From Glandiceps talaboti (taxonomy: Eukaryota; Hemichordata; Enteropneusta; Spengelidae), in the NCBI RefSeq assembly GCF_964340395.1, contig NC_135565.1, forward strand, positions 19,212,209 through 19,244,708: a stretch of 32,500 bases of DNA, written 5' to 3'. This document shows positions 1 through 14,600 of the stretch, piece after piece. The number at the start of each line of letters is the position of its first letter. Position 1 is the first letter of the stretch. The notes beneath the pieces were generated by a model. The model did not search any database and had not been told where the DNA came from. It saw only the letters and a list, made by a program, of their open reading frames with translations. A program made the translations under genes and the position numbers.

Positions 1-177
1 ACACAGAAACCAATAAGGAACTGTACATGCTACACTGTAACACTGTAAGATAGCATGGTCACAATTTATCGCTACATTTTGTCTGAATTAAATAAATAAT
101 ATAAATGTACTATAATTAGTGCAGACAGATGGACGCCAATGTTTTGATGGTTGGCAATACTGTCTATAAGGTGACAG

Positions 178-183
178 TTTATT
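178..183 (-). promoter_or_regulatory. candidate polyadenylation signal of the NRF-like gene
   Basis: AATAAA on the minus strand lies about 196 nt past the TAG stop at 379-381. It is the clearest such hexamer downstream of the last exon. Position 1-378 otherwise shows only AT-rich 3' UTR or flank, with no other gene. Confidence 0.45.
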
Positions 184-378
184 TCATTCAGACAATATGT
201 CGCTAGAAACTGTATTCATTTTCAAATGTAGCATGTGCAGTTCCTGATTGATTTATGTGTGGTTGTATCAAACAGATCCGCTTTCATTGACTGTTGTATC
301 ATCAAACAGAGCTACTAAAAGCTAACATGAAACGGGCGGTAGATTAGATAAATCCGAGATTCAATATGGGCATTACAT

Positions 379-2248
379 CTAGACCCTGGCCATTAAATTA
401 TTGACTGTCTTCTTTAAAACCTTCTCTAACCGCATCATGGGCGCCTCAGCCATTAGCGATACAACAAACGATACACCATATGTTATCACCACTGTACCAA
501 TGTACATGTAAACCTGTATTGAGAATAAATTATAAAGAAGGAAAACGTTATACCAAGGAAGACAAATAACAATAAATAAATGTGCATTAAGATTACAGAG
601 AAAATGAGTATCTTTGCACTTGAAGTATCTTTACTTACATAAATACAACTTTTACTTTTTAGATGTCATCATCCAATTGTTAGACAATTGAGTATTACGT
701 CATAGTCTTTCCTTTCTCAGCCAAAGCAATGGTTACAGACCCAATAGAAGCCTAGTTATGGTTCAACTAAGTTTTACGTGTGATGTCATAAATATTGTGT
801 ATATGTAATTACAATTATGCTTCTTATATGACCGTATCACGTCTTCCTTGACCATGTTTAAAAAGGCTTACTGCTGATACTTACATTAAATTTGTTAAGT
901 CTGCAGGTAAATGGTCAAACGTTACATGTATGATGTGGCGTTGTTTAACCATAGAGATGGATTATACATAGCATCTGTGGTTTTAACATAAGAGATACTC
1001 AATTATGTCTATTACAATGTGATGTTCGGCTTATTACATTACATCTTTCTCGCAAAACCAACAGAACATCTAATATCACGATACAAGATGGGTGGGCCAT
1101 TAGTTTTCATTTGTGTAAGTTGTAACATGTTAATATCTTTATGATAGTATTGCTGTACTTTCATTGGCCTCGAACCTTGCAATGTATAGTATAGTTACCT
1201 CATTCAAATCTGAAAGGTGAAGCAGCCTGTCTTGATTCATAGCATACGCCTGGAGTACCATAATATGTGTAAGATAGGCACAATAGGTCAGTCGACTAAT
1301 TGGTATCCAAGCTTTCCATGATAATATGGCGTTGATTGGACCTTTAATAGAACGTAGTCAATAACATATAATGGTGGATAGGGTTATATGACGGGTAATA
1401 TTGACCTTATTGGACCTGAATAATATAATATTGCATTACTGTACCAGAAAATAACGGGAATGGGTATCTAAAATAGTGGATGATATTGCACTGCTTTGAC
1501 CTGACGTGGTGGATGATATTCCATTCATTACTGCATATATTGACCAGAACGTAACTTTTAATATTGTATTTATTGCACTGGAATTGTAGGTAATACTGCA
1601 TTTATCGGACCTAAGTAATTGCATTTTACTGTAACATCGGAGAAGTCAGTAATTTCAAAGCTAGGATGTTCCAGGGCAAGAGAAAAATACGTGACAAATG
1701 CACTAATTATCCTATCGTGGCTAGATAAAGAAATGCTAAAGTACATGTTGAAAAAATAGACGAATATTTCATTGAAATACCTATCCTCACATAGTAATAT
1801 TCGGATATTATACTATTACAAGAAGGTGGGCAACGGCGACTAGACTACATGAACCGTTGAAGGTGTAAACTTACCCCCATTGCCAGTAAGGCATGCGAAC
1901 GTCAACCAACCAAGGGCAACACCCCATGCAACTCTACACAATGTCATATACATCACATCGACTGGTGTGGATAGGGGATGATTATGTAATGTACCATATA
2001 ATCCATATAACACGGCTAGTGCTATAGCCCACGCTGCTGCCCAAAATACCAAGTTTATGAACTGGAGAAGCGAAATAAGTCGGGGGATAAGTATCTGATT
2101 ATTTCAGATAATGCAAATTGTGGTGGTGGTGGTGGTGGTGGTGGTGGTGGTGGTGGTGGTCGTCGTCATCGTCATCATCGTTGCCGCCGCCACCACCACC
2201 ACCACCACCATCATCATCATTATCATCATCACCATCACCACCACTACC

Positions 2249-2282
<34 letters not shown>

Positions 2283-2290
2283 CCACCACT

Positions 2291-2325
<35 letters not shown>

Positions 2326-3054
2326 TACCATCACCATCATCATCATCATCATCATCATCATCAGCACCGCCACCACCACCACCACCACAATGATGATGGC
2401 ATGGAGGAGGGGATGGACAATAGAGGAATGATAACAGTGCAGAGGAGGAGTATAGAGTCTCTTTGGGTAATGAGTCGTGATGATAATATTAAAAGTTGTT
2501 ATGGTGATACTTTATTATCACCAGTGTTACACATGAACTTAATATATTTTTAATCACTCCATGATTCTTTCAGTACACAATATTATACATTGCTTACTAT
2601 ATTTATCCTCAGTTTACATTTAGTCTTGACCAAAAGATATCCCACTGCCATACCAACTAGATATGTTGAAATACGTGTCCATGGTTTGGTGTAGTAGTAA
2701 TCAGAAGATATAAACAGTAATTTGTCACCTGCAAAACTGGTAAGGAGAGAAAAGTATCAATGGTTATAATTCTCTCATTCTCTGCTGAATTAAGACCTGT
2801 GACAAGATAATGTGTATTACATGCATAATACCACGTTGTCCCTGACAACCGATCAGTGTAACCTAGCACACACACATATCTGGAATGATAACTAACTCCC
2901 AATAACATGTGTGTGTGTGTGTGTGTGTGTCAGTGTGAGTAAGAGTAGGCCACAGAGAGCACCACAAAGCCAGCACTCAGAATATAAAAAGTCTGTAAAT
3001 ACCTGTACACCAAGTATGTCACACACACACACACACACAAACAAACAAACAGAA

Positions 3055-3089
<35 letters not shown>

Positions 3090-6000
3090 TAGACAGACAA
3101 ACAAACAAACAAACACAAACACGTATACTGGCAGTTACGCGTCGTCATGGTCTGTCATATCACATTTCTGAATTTTGATGTGAAACACTACTTGATAAGT
3201 AATGTATAAGTAATAATGATGTCTCATTTGTAGCTCAAAAAAGGAATGAAGACAAAATGAATATATTCATAATTTGATGCACACCATGGCGAGTTAATTT
3301 ATCATATCTCACGGCAATCTAAATGCTATTCTCGGTGCATTTCAATATTAAAATTTCTGGAATACTAATTTAATACAAAGACTGTTAGGTAGTCAATGTG
3401 ATGATTTATGTATAAATAAACCTAATACTCTTTAGTGTTCTCTGATATTAACACAGCACATGTGTAAATCGCATATCGTGTTTTTACTTACGCTTTATCG
3501 AATGAAGCTGTTAAGTCCCTATGGATACTAATACCAATTCTGGATGCGAGACAAGCGGCCATTGCTACAACCATAGTGACGTAGCCTGCAATAGGTATCC
3601 TGTGATAGAAGAAAAGAGTCAATCAAACTTGTTACAGCATCCAAATATTTATTGGTATGGCCAATATAGTGTGCTACATGCCAATATAGTGTGCTACATG
3701 CCAATATAATGTGCTACATGCTAATATAGTGTGTTACATGCTAATGTAGTGTGCTACATGCCAATATAGTGTGCAACACGCCAATACAGTGTGCTACATT
3801 CTAATATAGAGTGCTACATGCCAATACAGTGTGCTTCATGCTAATGTAGTGTGTTACATGCAAATTTAGTGTGCTACATGCCAATATAGTGTGCTACATG
3901 CCAATATAGTGTGCTACATTCTAATATAGAGTGCCACATGCCAATACAGTGTGCTACATGCTAATGTAGTGTGTTACATGCAAATTTAGTGTGCTACATG
4001 CCAATATAGTGTGCTACATGCTAATGTAGTGTGTTACATGCTAATGCAATGTGCTACATGCCAATACAGTGTGCTACATGCCAATATAGTGTGCTACATG
4101 CTAATATAGTGTGTTACATGCTAATGTAGTGTGCTACATGCCAATATAGTGTGCTACATGCCAATATAGTGTGCTACATGCTAATATAGTATGTTAAATG
4201 TTAATATAGTGTGCTACATGCTAATATAGTGTGTTACATGCTAATATAGTGTGCTACATGCTAATATAGTGTGCTACATGCTAATATAGTGTGCTACATG
4301 CTAATATAGTGTGTTACATGCTAATGTAGTGTGCTACATGTCAATATAGAGTGCTACGTGCTAATGCTAATATAGTGTGCTACATGCCAATATAGAGTGC
4401 TACATGTCAATATAGTGTACTACATGCTAATATAGTGTGCCACATGTCAATATAGTGTGCTACATGCCAATATAGTGTGCTACATGTCAATATAGTGTGC
4501 TACATGCTAATATAGTGTGCTACATGCCAATATAGTGTGCTACATGTCAATATAGTGTGCTACATGCCAATATAGTGTGCTAAATGTCAATATAGAGTGC
4601 TACATGTCAATATAGAGTGCTACGTGCTAATACAGTGTGCTACATGTCAATATAGAGTGCTACGTGCTAATACAGTGTGCTACATGCCAATATAGTGTGC
4701 TACATGTCAATATAGTGTGCTACATGCTAATATAGTGTGCTACATGTCAATATAGTGTACTACATGCTAATATAGTGTGCTACATGCCAATATAGTGTGC
4801 TGAAAATACCACCTCTTGGATTTTAGGGTGGCATAGATTATATCATATACATTACACTTGCTTATTCTTACATCGACATTCAAAGTGTTTAAAATACTTG
4901 AAAAGGAGCATGTTAAATGTTACTGAAATAATACTACATAATGACTGAGTAAATGACTGGTAGGAAGGATATTTATTTTTGCACGTTTTCAAAAATTAAA
5001 TCAAAATGGTATAAAATAAAGATAACATGCAAGATAAGTTTTTAGAAGTTATTGTGTGTTTGAAGGTAATATGCTTATAATAGCGTTAATGATATATTCA
5101 AGTCATGCATAATCATACTGAGTATGAAAAGATGATTCATATTTAACCAAGAACTCACGCATCTCATGGAAACTTAGTTGGGACCAATCACATGGCTATC
5201 ACATGGCAATCACGTGACCACTTTCAGACGTATCATATGCCAGAGCATAATTGTCAGCTGATACAACAGTACTAAGTACCAGAGATGCAGTAACGAGGAC
5301 AGTGGTTTATGACAGTGTTTGAGATGACAAGAAATACTCACTGTACAAATACATAAGTTGAACTTACTTGTACAATAGTATAATAATGATTGGACTAATA
5401 ACATGGAACTGCATATCATTAGCTAGATACCAAGACACACCATAGCACTGAAAAACAATGTATCCATTTATCCAAATATATGTATCACACAGAGCGGGGG
5501 TCATTTAAATGGCCATAAAATATACCTACAGTTTGTCAATGACAATTGCAAGATAAGTTAAAGATTTTACTGAACCTTAGATGGTATGTCTGGGTTAGGG
5601 GTTTTATAGTCTTACATGTGTATAGTAATGTACGTAGATTTGTAATAAGGACAAATTATTGATACAATGTACATACTACATTTAGAGAGGGACCTTTCAT
5701 TTGAATGTGACTCAGAACTGTAAAAAAAAATTCTAACCCACTGACACTATATATACTGAAAAAATCTATAATGTAGCGATTTATAGACATAGAATAGATT
5801 AGACTCGGGCTTCGAAAACACACGTCAACAAATGGTTAGCCCAATGTGATCAATGAGGGCGCACAGTACAAGGATATTCTAGTACAATTATGCAGTAGAT
5901 GATATTAGTACATACAAAACAACTCCTTTAATTTTAGTGATGCGAAGCTCCGAGGACTGTAAGACAGTCTAAGAATAGATATAATAGATAAACTAAGAAA

Positions 6001-6694
6001 TTGGTAACAAGATTTTGGAATGTGATCCTCTCTACCTTTCCTTGCTGTATTGATGTATTATTTCCTTTGTAGAACCACTACAATTAGGGTGAATACAGTG
6101 CTTATCAAATATTTTTACAATGTACAAGTGCTCATACCTGATCTGCTAACTTTCCCGGCCAGGGAACAAGATTATTTATGTATAATAAATTAGTCCACCA
6201 ATGCTGAATGCATGCATTTTCAGTTGTGGTAACGTATGCAGCGTAAGGGCCATCGATGAAATAAGGAAATATGTAGACGTTGAAAAACACAATGAACATG
6301 TATAGAGGTGTCAACCTGAAATGATACACAAGTAAAAACAATAGTTTTGTTCAACTGCATCTATTTAGATGAGGTATAAATGGACAACAGATTAAATATT
6401 GCCATTGAGAATTAAAATATTGACTTTAATTTTACATTATGCATAAAAGGATATTCAATCAAAAACACTGCATTATTCAACTTCTGTAGTCAAATGAGCA
6501 GTCATTAGAAGATTTCTGTATTGTTCAGCAATCAAAACAGACGCACTGTCAAGAGCAATTTCTTGATTTCAGTGGACTTATTATTTATGTACACTTTAGC
6601 AGGATTGAATACCAAAATAGCAAATTAATGGTATATTTCAAAACAATCTGATCCAGGAATATACTCGATCTGTATATATATATATATATATATA

Positions 6695-6736
<42 letters not shown>

Positions 6737-8547
6737 GAGCACACAAACATAAGCATTTGACATAAAATAGAATAAAGCAAAATCAAGCGTTCACCCTGAT
6801 CAAATTTTAATCAGACTAGATTCTAAATTAATGATTCAATATTAAGTACATTAATTTATGACATCGATAATGGTGCAAACTTACCTCCAGAATCGATGGA
6901 AATAGAACATAAACCAATTAACATCTTTGCCTTCAGTTAACTCTCTCAAGGTTAGGTAAGTTACAAGTAAACCACTGAAAAACAAAACATATTGACAAGA
7001 TTTGATTTTTGTTGAAGAATGCTTAAGTGTATATAATTGTCTTATGTTTGGATGATGCACTTGCCACGACAACAATTATAGTCCAAGATATATATTGTTT
7101 TAATATTGTGGCCTGATGAATATGCAAACTTATAAGCCCTATTAACATAACCCACATACGAGTTGGAGAAAGTAACATATACATCATATAGCCATACTTA
7201 TCACTTATCTAGCTGTATTTATAAAATACCGCCAATGGCGTTGTAGCACAACTGTAGTTTTTAAAAATGTTTATCCATATGCTAGTCTATGCTAACAATA
7301 GGTGTTTATTTGCTGAATAACTATCCAGTTGCCTATCCAACCATGTTGTTATCTTTACGATAAATGCTATCATTTGGCTGTTGCTATGGGCGTGGTCATG
7401 TTGTTAGATATATTTGCATACATTTGTGTATGTTTTTGTTCACTTGTGTATGAATGCCTGATATTGTCTTTGCAATATACGTGATCATTTGGCTGTTGCT
7501 ATGGGCGTGGTCTTGTTGCTAGGAAAATTTACATACATTTTTTGAATGTTTATTCAATTGTCTATTAAACCCTGTTGTTATCTTTGTGAAATACACCACC
7601 GTTTGGCTGTTGCTATGGGCGTGGTCATGGTTACTAGGGTATTTGCATACATTTTTTGAATGTTAATTCATCTGTCTTTCTATTCCTGTTGTTATCTTTG
7701 CAATATACGTGATTATTTGGCTGTTGTTATGGGCGTGGTCTTGTTGCTATGCAAATTTACATACATTTTTTGGATGTTTATTCAATTATCTATTAAACCC
7801 TGTTGTTATCTTTGTGAAATACACCACCGTTTGGCTGTTGCTATGGGCGTGGTCATGGTTGCTAGGGTATTTGCATACATTTTTGGAATGTTTACTAACT
7901 TGCTTACCAGATGATGTTGTTATTTGACCAAAATATACTGCCATTTGGTTGTTGCTAAGGGCGTGGTCATGGTCACTAGGGCCAATTTTGTCAAAATGTT
8001 TTTAAGAAAATCTGCAGAATAACAGTTTCAGAAACATCTCGCCAAGTTTCAGACTAATTGACCAAGTACTTTTTGAGATATAAGTTTTTGACCAAAAATG
8101 AACATTTTTACACCTAATTTGCATATCACTCATGGAATCATGGTAAGCTTAACATTTCTTCGTCCATACATCCCTAGATACATTCCCATTAAATTTCAGC
8201 CCAATCTGCTCAGTAGTTTTAGAATTATAGATTTTTAACCAAAAAGACACATTTTTAGCCCTAATTTGCATATCACTGATGGAATCATCCCATCATGAAC
8301 AAATCTTACTTTACACCACCTTAAGAATGTTCCCACCAAATTTCGCACCAATCTGCCCAGTAGTTTCTGAGTTTAAGTTTTTTGACCAAAAATCACATTT
8401 TTTGACCCAAATCACACACCTGTGATGCGATCATTTTGATTTGAACAATTTCCCAACTAGACACCCAAGGTAATGGACCCACCAAATATCGTGGCAATCG
8501 GTTCAGCGGTTTTTGACTTTAAGTTGTTTACACACACACACACACAT

Positions 8548-8586
<39 letters not shown>

Positions 8587-10138
8587 GACAGACAGACGCC
8601 GGGCGATCCCTATAGCACTACTGAACAAGTTCAGTTGTGCTAAAAATGAATTTTAACTCTTGATAACAGGAAAAAACACGAAATTCTAACCTACCTGAGG
8701 AAAAAGAACGAATCAACAGAAAACGCTGCATTCAAAATAGCTTGAAATGTAAATCTTGGGAGGACTTCTTGTGAATATGCTGAACTATTGTCTGCGAATT
8801 TGAAAGATCGTAACCAACATTTTATATTCATATCAAATGAATTCTCTATGAACATGTACGAGATCCACCGTTGTGGGCACTAATGTTACAAACCAATGCC
8901 ACCAGCAAGGTGAGGACTCTTTCAGTGTAATGTCTAGTCTGTTGATAAAGGGGAAGGTGTATACACACACACACACACGCACACACACATACACACATAC
9001 ATACATACATACATACATACATACATACATACATACATACATACATACATACATACAAAAAGATATGTAATACTAAAAGGAAATGTCGTTAATAAATAAA
9101 ATAAGTAAAAAACATCTACATACCTGACAAAGTATTGAAAAGGCTAAAAGTGTGTCCTAGTATAACCCACCACATACTTAGTACTCGTATACCATGTATT
9201 GCTGCCAATGTACCAGATGAATGTGTGGCATCTAAGATTTTACCACCATTCGTCAATACAGAAAATGCCAGAAGACACTCGCCACCAACACCTGTGATAA
9301 ACAACATGTCTATGTTTAGTTGTTAGATACCAAGTTCAAAGTTTTTTCTTTTTTTTTCTTTTTTTGTGTGCTTGGAATTGCTCCCAGCGATTTTCTGTCT
9401 TGCAGACAAATACACACAAACACACACAAATGCTACATGACCCATTCAGGTTTGGGACTACGTGACAGGGCTATGTTGCATGCTCTATATCACGTTGCTG
9501 TCAAGGCTTTCCCAGTCAGTCCACAGGCTATCCCAGTGTCACCCAGGCCCGGCAAACATAGCACCTGCGGGCTCCGTGTGAGTTATCAAGTTAAAAGTTA
9601 GATAGTGGTCACACACAAAAAAAAAACTGTCATCAAACATATAATTATGGTAAATGATAATATTTAGCTATGCATTAAGATATGTATTTACAAGAGAACA
9701 GTTATATTGCACTTTTATCTAAGGTGATTGCAACCATACATGCAAAGTACAAGGGATACGTTAGGTGGTTACACATTTGCATGATATTATTTCGACTGCA
9801 GTAATAATTACACCAACACCAGCAACATAATTGCATCATGGTGGTACTAATTTATGACGATAAGTGAACTTTCATACATAAGGATCCATTCAGCATGGCT
9901 TTCTTTAGCACTGGTGTAGACACACAGGTATTGCCACTATTTGAAGGTTATAAATGGTCATTATTGACTGACTGACTGACTGACTGACTGACTGACTGAC
10001 TGACTAAATGACTGACTGAATGACTGACTGACTGACTGACTGACTGAATGACTGACTGACTGACTGAATGAATGAATGAATGAATGAATGAATGAATGAT
10101 AGGTAGATAGATAGATAGGTAGATAGATAGATCGATAT

Positions 10139-10186
<48 letters not shown>

Positions 10187-10231
10187 GTAGGTAGGTAGGT
10201 AGGTAGGTAGGTAGGTAGGTAGGTAGGTAGG

Positions 10232-10321
<90 letters not shown>

Positions 10322-11498
10322 TACCAAGTCTTGTTGTGTGCTTGACTAAATAGTATGATCTCTGTTTTAAAAACCTTTGTTCATAAATGTCAGCATTGCA
10401 TATGATATGTCCATAATAGTGTTTGAGACCTCTATGTGTGAATAGGATTTCTAAACCACAAATTACGAAAGTAAGGGCCTACTTTACCTGGTTGATATGT
10501 ATACTGTTTGGTCCTTGGGCTTGAATTTAACAATGACGTCACATCGTCTGTGTTTCCGCCATCTTGTAGAGTAATTGGTAACTCGTCAGAATCTGACTGT
10601 CTGTTTATTATGTAGGTTATGATGACGTCATAGACTGTAGCAGCAACCATCAAGAGAGTAAGAATGCCAATTATAACACTGTCAATTGCAAACAAATACC
10701 ATAGAAAAAAGTCAGTGGGCCATGCTCGTTCTGATAATATTGCCGATGAAGTAAATGTACAATGCTACAGCCGTTTCATGTCAGTGTTCACTTGCTCTGT
10801 TTCATACTGCAATGCAGAAGCCAATGATAGCAAGATTTCAATTTCTGGCTACATTTTGTCTTAATGAAATATCCCATTGAATTAAACACATCATTAAAAG
10901 ACGTAGTCAATGTTTTGACATCTCCATATGATGTCTGTATAGTGGTACATTGGTTCGTTTTATTTAGACAAATTGTAAAACACAAAAACTATTCTGCATT
11001 CAATCATGCTGTCTTAAAAGTGTGGAGCACGTGGAGTTGTTCAGTGGTTTCTGCATTGTTGTATCATACATGGCTCGTGAACGGTAACATGAAACGGCTG
11101 TACAATAATTTCTTACCCATTCTTGTAACACACTTTATATTTAGATAATTTTAATAGACACAGATTCTAAGTAAAATGTTTTATTGAAAATGGAAAAAGA
11201 ATTGAACTTTGACATTAGAATTAGCAGTTGAATAACAACTTGATGTGAGATATATACTTACAACATCACAATAGTACCTGTCACTAGGGGTCGCTCTTCA
11301 ATACACTTTACTTGTGTAACATAGACATTGGTTAGGTATGGTATAATATGGGCTACATAAAATAAAACAGAAGTTAAAGAGTTTATTTTATCTATCCTAA
11401 TACTAGAGAACAGATTGAAAACAAAGAACTTATTGCATCAAGGAAATCAAAACATCTTGGAAGGAACCATACAATGATTGACTTGACAATGGGGATTC

Positions 11499-11529
<31 letters not shown>

Positions 11530-11569
11530 TGTATGTATGTATGTATGTATGTATGTATGTATGTATGTA

Positions 11570-11620
<51 letters not shown>

Positions 11621-14600
11621 ATGTATGTATGTATGTATGTATGTATGTATGTATGTATGTATGTATGTATATATATATATATATATATATAAGCACACAT
11701 GCAGCGGATTCTTTATCTTTGGGGTTTACAGGGTCAGTTGACGAACTTTAGGCAAAGTTTGGCCAAAATCACTTTCTCATTCAATCTCAGTCTGATATGT
11801 ACCTGTATTTATGATGGTTAAAACATCCATACCAATACAGCTATCAGGAACACATACACCAATCAGCAGTTGCGTTGGAATCTGTCGATTTAAGTGGTAC
11901 ATGAACAAGTTTAGTGAACTTAGTGCATTCATACCGTGGTCGTTCTACGTCACGATAACGTACGTCTATCATGTGATTGGTTCTGCGAGGCTAGAACTGA
12001 GCCTCAAAACTGTTCAAAGACGTCACCATTACTCTACTCCATTTACATATACTGTGGTTGCCCGGGTGTAATATATTGTTTCCCGGATATTCTTCTTTAA
12101 TCAGCCGGAAACTACTCGTGACCTAAAGGGTTTCATACTTATCATTTTCGACCCACCACCACCCCCAACCCCACCAACCCCACCCCTCCCACCACCACCA
12201 CCCCAACCCCACCAACCCCATCCCTCCCACCACCACCACCACCACCACCCCCATCAAGGCCACCCCACCCCCTCCCACCACCACCACTCCATTAATACTT
12301 ACACCGGTCATATATGCCGATGCCTGGCAATATTTCCCGTTGAAACTCTTCCCATTCACTGTTACATTTTGAACTTTACGGCATTCTTTGGACGATCCAA
12401 TCCATTGATAATTTCCCTCAATAACTCCCGATGGAAGCTTTCCCGTTGAGTCGGCCACTGTAATGGGTTGAAAGAAAGAGATTTAGCTCTGAGATATTTG
12501 CACAACTATAGAGTGGAAAGGGTGATATTTTTACCGAGGTCCGACTGAAGATCATCATTTACCTCTGACGAATATGATAATTAATATAATATTGATATAT
12601 CATAAGAATGAACTCAAATGAATTTGGATCATCCAAACAAATAGTGACACGCATAGTGACACACATAGTGACACACATAGTGACACACACAGACTCATAT
12701 ATACTCATATACTAATCTTTGGTATTAGCTATGTATATGAGGTGCTCAAAACATGTTTCACATTAAATATAGCATCCTTGTAACCATAGAAATGAACAGC
12801 CCAATGTTGCCTTAAATTATGGCATAGGGTTAGAGTTAGGTATCATAATATCATCAGACCATCATCAAATCACTGCTGACAACCATGTGGCACATAGTGA
12901 ACAATGTCTTCACACATAAATACACTGCGGTAGTAGTAGTTGGCGAAATAACCAACGCATTTTAACACTTTCAACGTGGTGGCAGTGGTGGGATTAATTC
13001 CTTTAAACCACTGATTCTGGGACTAACCCTTTTCCATGTCTGACAACAATGTTTTAAAAATATTTTGATAGGGTCATATTTTAGAGAAAGGAAATTGAGG
13101 GAGGGTCACTTTTTAGCAGGACGGAATCGGTGAGGGTCACATTTTACGCAACAGCCTGGGCCCGATTTCCCCCCCTTGTAATTACTGACTCTTCCCTTAG
13201 TGTCCCTTGGTTGGTTGGTTTGTATATTGATTGATGTAACGCAGTGTATTTGCCAGGCGTCTGTAAAATATACATCGTTCTCTTCTGTTGGCTTTCTGCG
13301 TGTATGCAAATTACATGATAAATATCTGGTGCTGTTCTTGGGCGTATTTTATATCATTGTGAAACCATAACACTGAAAGTCGGGGGCCACCCCGGGGGCT
13401 CCACATGTATACTCGTATATCATCTGAAATATACTACCGGTGACCAGATCGGTACATCACAAAAAGGTACGTCAACGCCATTAGGTTACATCACAGACAA
13501 CTTCATTTGTCTGTGGTCACGTGCGTTGAGTTGGTAAATGAGGATTGCACTATTCAAAAGAAAAGGTCATACCCGGGGTCATTCACAATGTCAATCTGTG
13601 ACGTCACAATACTATGTAATGTCTGGCATGGTCATGTGAACACCTTTCTACAAGTCGAGCAGTTTGTGCCAGGCACGATCTATTTGTACCATATACTTCT
13701 CTATACCTGTGTACCTCACACCGTTATACATATGGGCCTACCTAGAGGACTTGATCTGCACGCACTCGATATAAATAACACTATTTGTTTATATTGCTGA
13801 CAGCCAGACAATAGCTATCACATACATATTGATATCATAAGTTACATAATAACTCGATCATATTTATACAGTAAACAAAAGTTGACATATATAATCGTAA
13901 TAGCCATGCATATCGCATGCACTGTTTTCCATTATTGTGTCAATACGTGGTCAACCTATTATAACTTATTAATTATAAATTGTACGCAAAATTATGAACT
14001 CGGCAATTAAATTTGGTAATGCATGTACGGCATTCTTGATTGTATCCTGCTAATGAGTGTCAGCATACCCATACCACATCCGGGACCCATATATAATGCT
14101 TGTGCACTGTCGATATTCCTCAAAGCTAAAGTACCAAGTGTGTAACATGCCTATAGCTGTCTTACATGAAAACCGGGTGACTCATGTTCATGAGGTCTCA
14201 CGTGATATGCATTTGTAAACTTTCAATCGAACAGTAGTGCTTGTTAGGGATTATAACACTTTGTCGTTCGCTCTAAAGGGGGACAAAACCACAATACATC
14301 CACGCACGTGACTCCTGACAAATGTACACAAACAAGTACAACTTAGCTAGGTAGCCCACCACAGTCACTTGTGAGCTAATATTCTATTTTAGAATGGTAA
14401 TATTTTAGTCTAGGGTGATCACAATACAAAATAATGACGTTATTAGGTAATACCGTTGCCGGTTACTGTTTCGGATAAGCCTGATAAGTTGAGCAACAGT
14501 GAAAGTTACAAGCTAATACAGCGGACATATAGAGGAATGACGCCCATCATCGACTAGTTCTGCATCAGGGCGGGCTGTTTCCCAACTTCTGTCTTATCCG

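Larger units (their letters stand above)
7244..8642. mobile_element. compound non-autonomous element with two tandem cores, microsatellite and 3' palindrome (pearl / Helentron-associated type)
   Basis: Both outer ends are the same 11 bp in inverse orientation: TAGCACAACTG at 7244-7254 and its complement at 8632-8642. Inside are six copies of a 114-bp repeat (the shared phrase starts at 7373, 7488, 7602, 7716, 7830 and 7944), then about three and a half copies of a 147-bp repeat (shared phrase at 8091, 8238 and 8385), then (AC)n and (CAGA)n at 8529-8597, then a 30-bp near-perfect palindrome at 8613-8642. This order matches what is known of pearl elements of bivalves and Helentron-associated elements. 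No transposase is encoded. It sits in intron 7 of the NRF-like gene, its end about 50 bp from the exon 7 donor. The superfamily is an inference; a TA-flanked TIR element is the alternative. Confidence 0.75.

Noticed and set aside
2104-2431. Low-complexity proteins (poly-V/T/M, poly-W/S/P)
   Set aside because: They are readings of the trinucleotide tract inside an intron.
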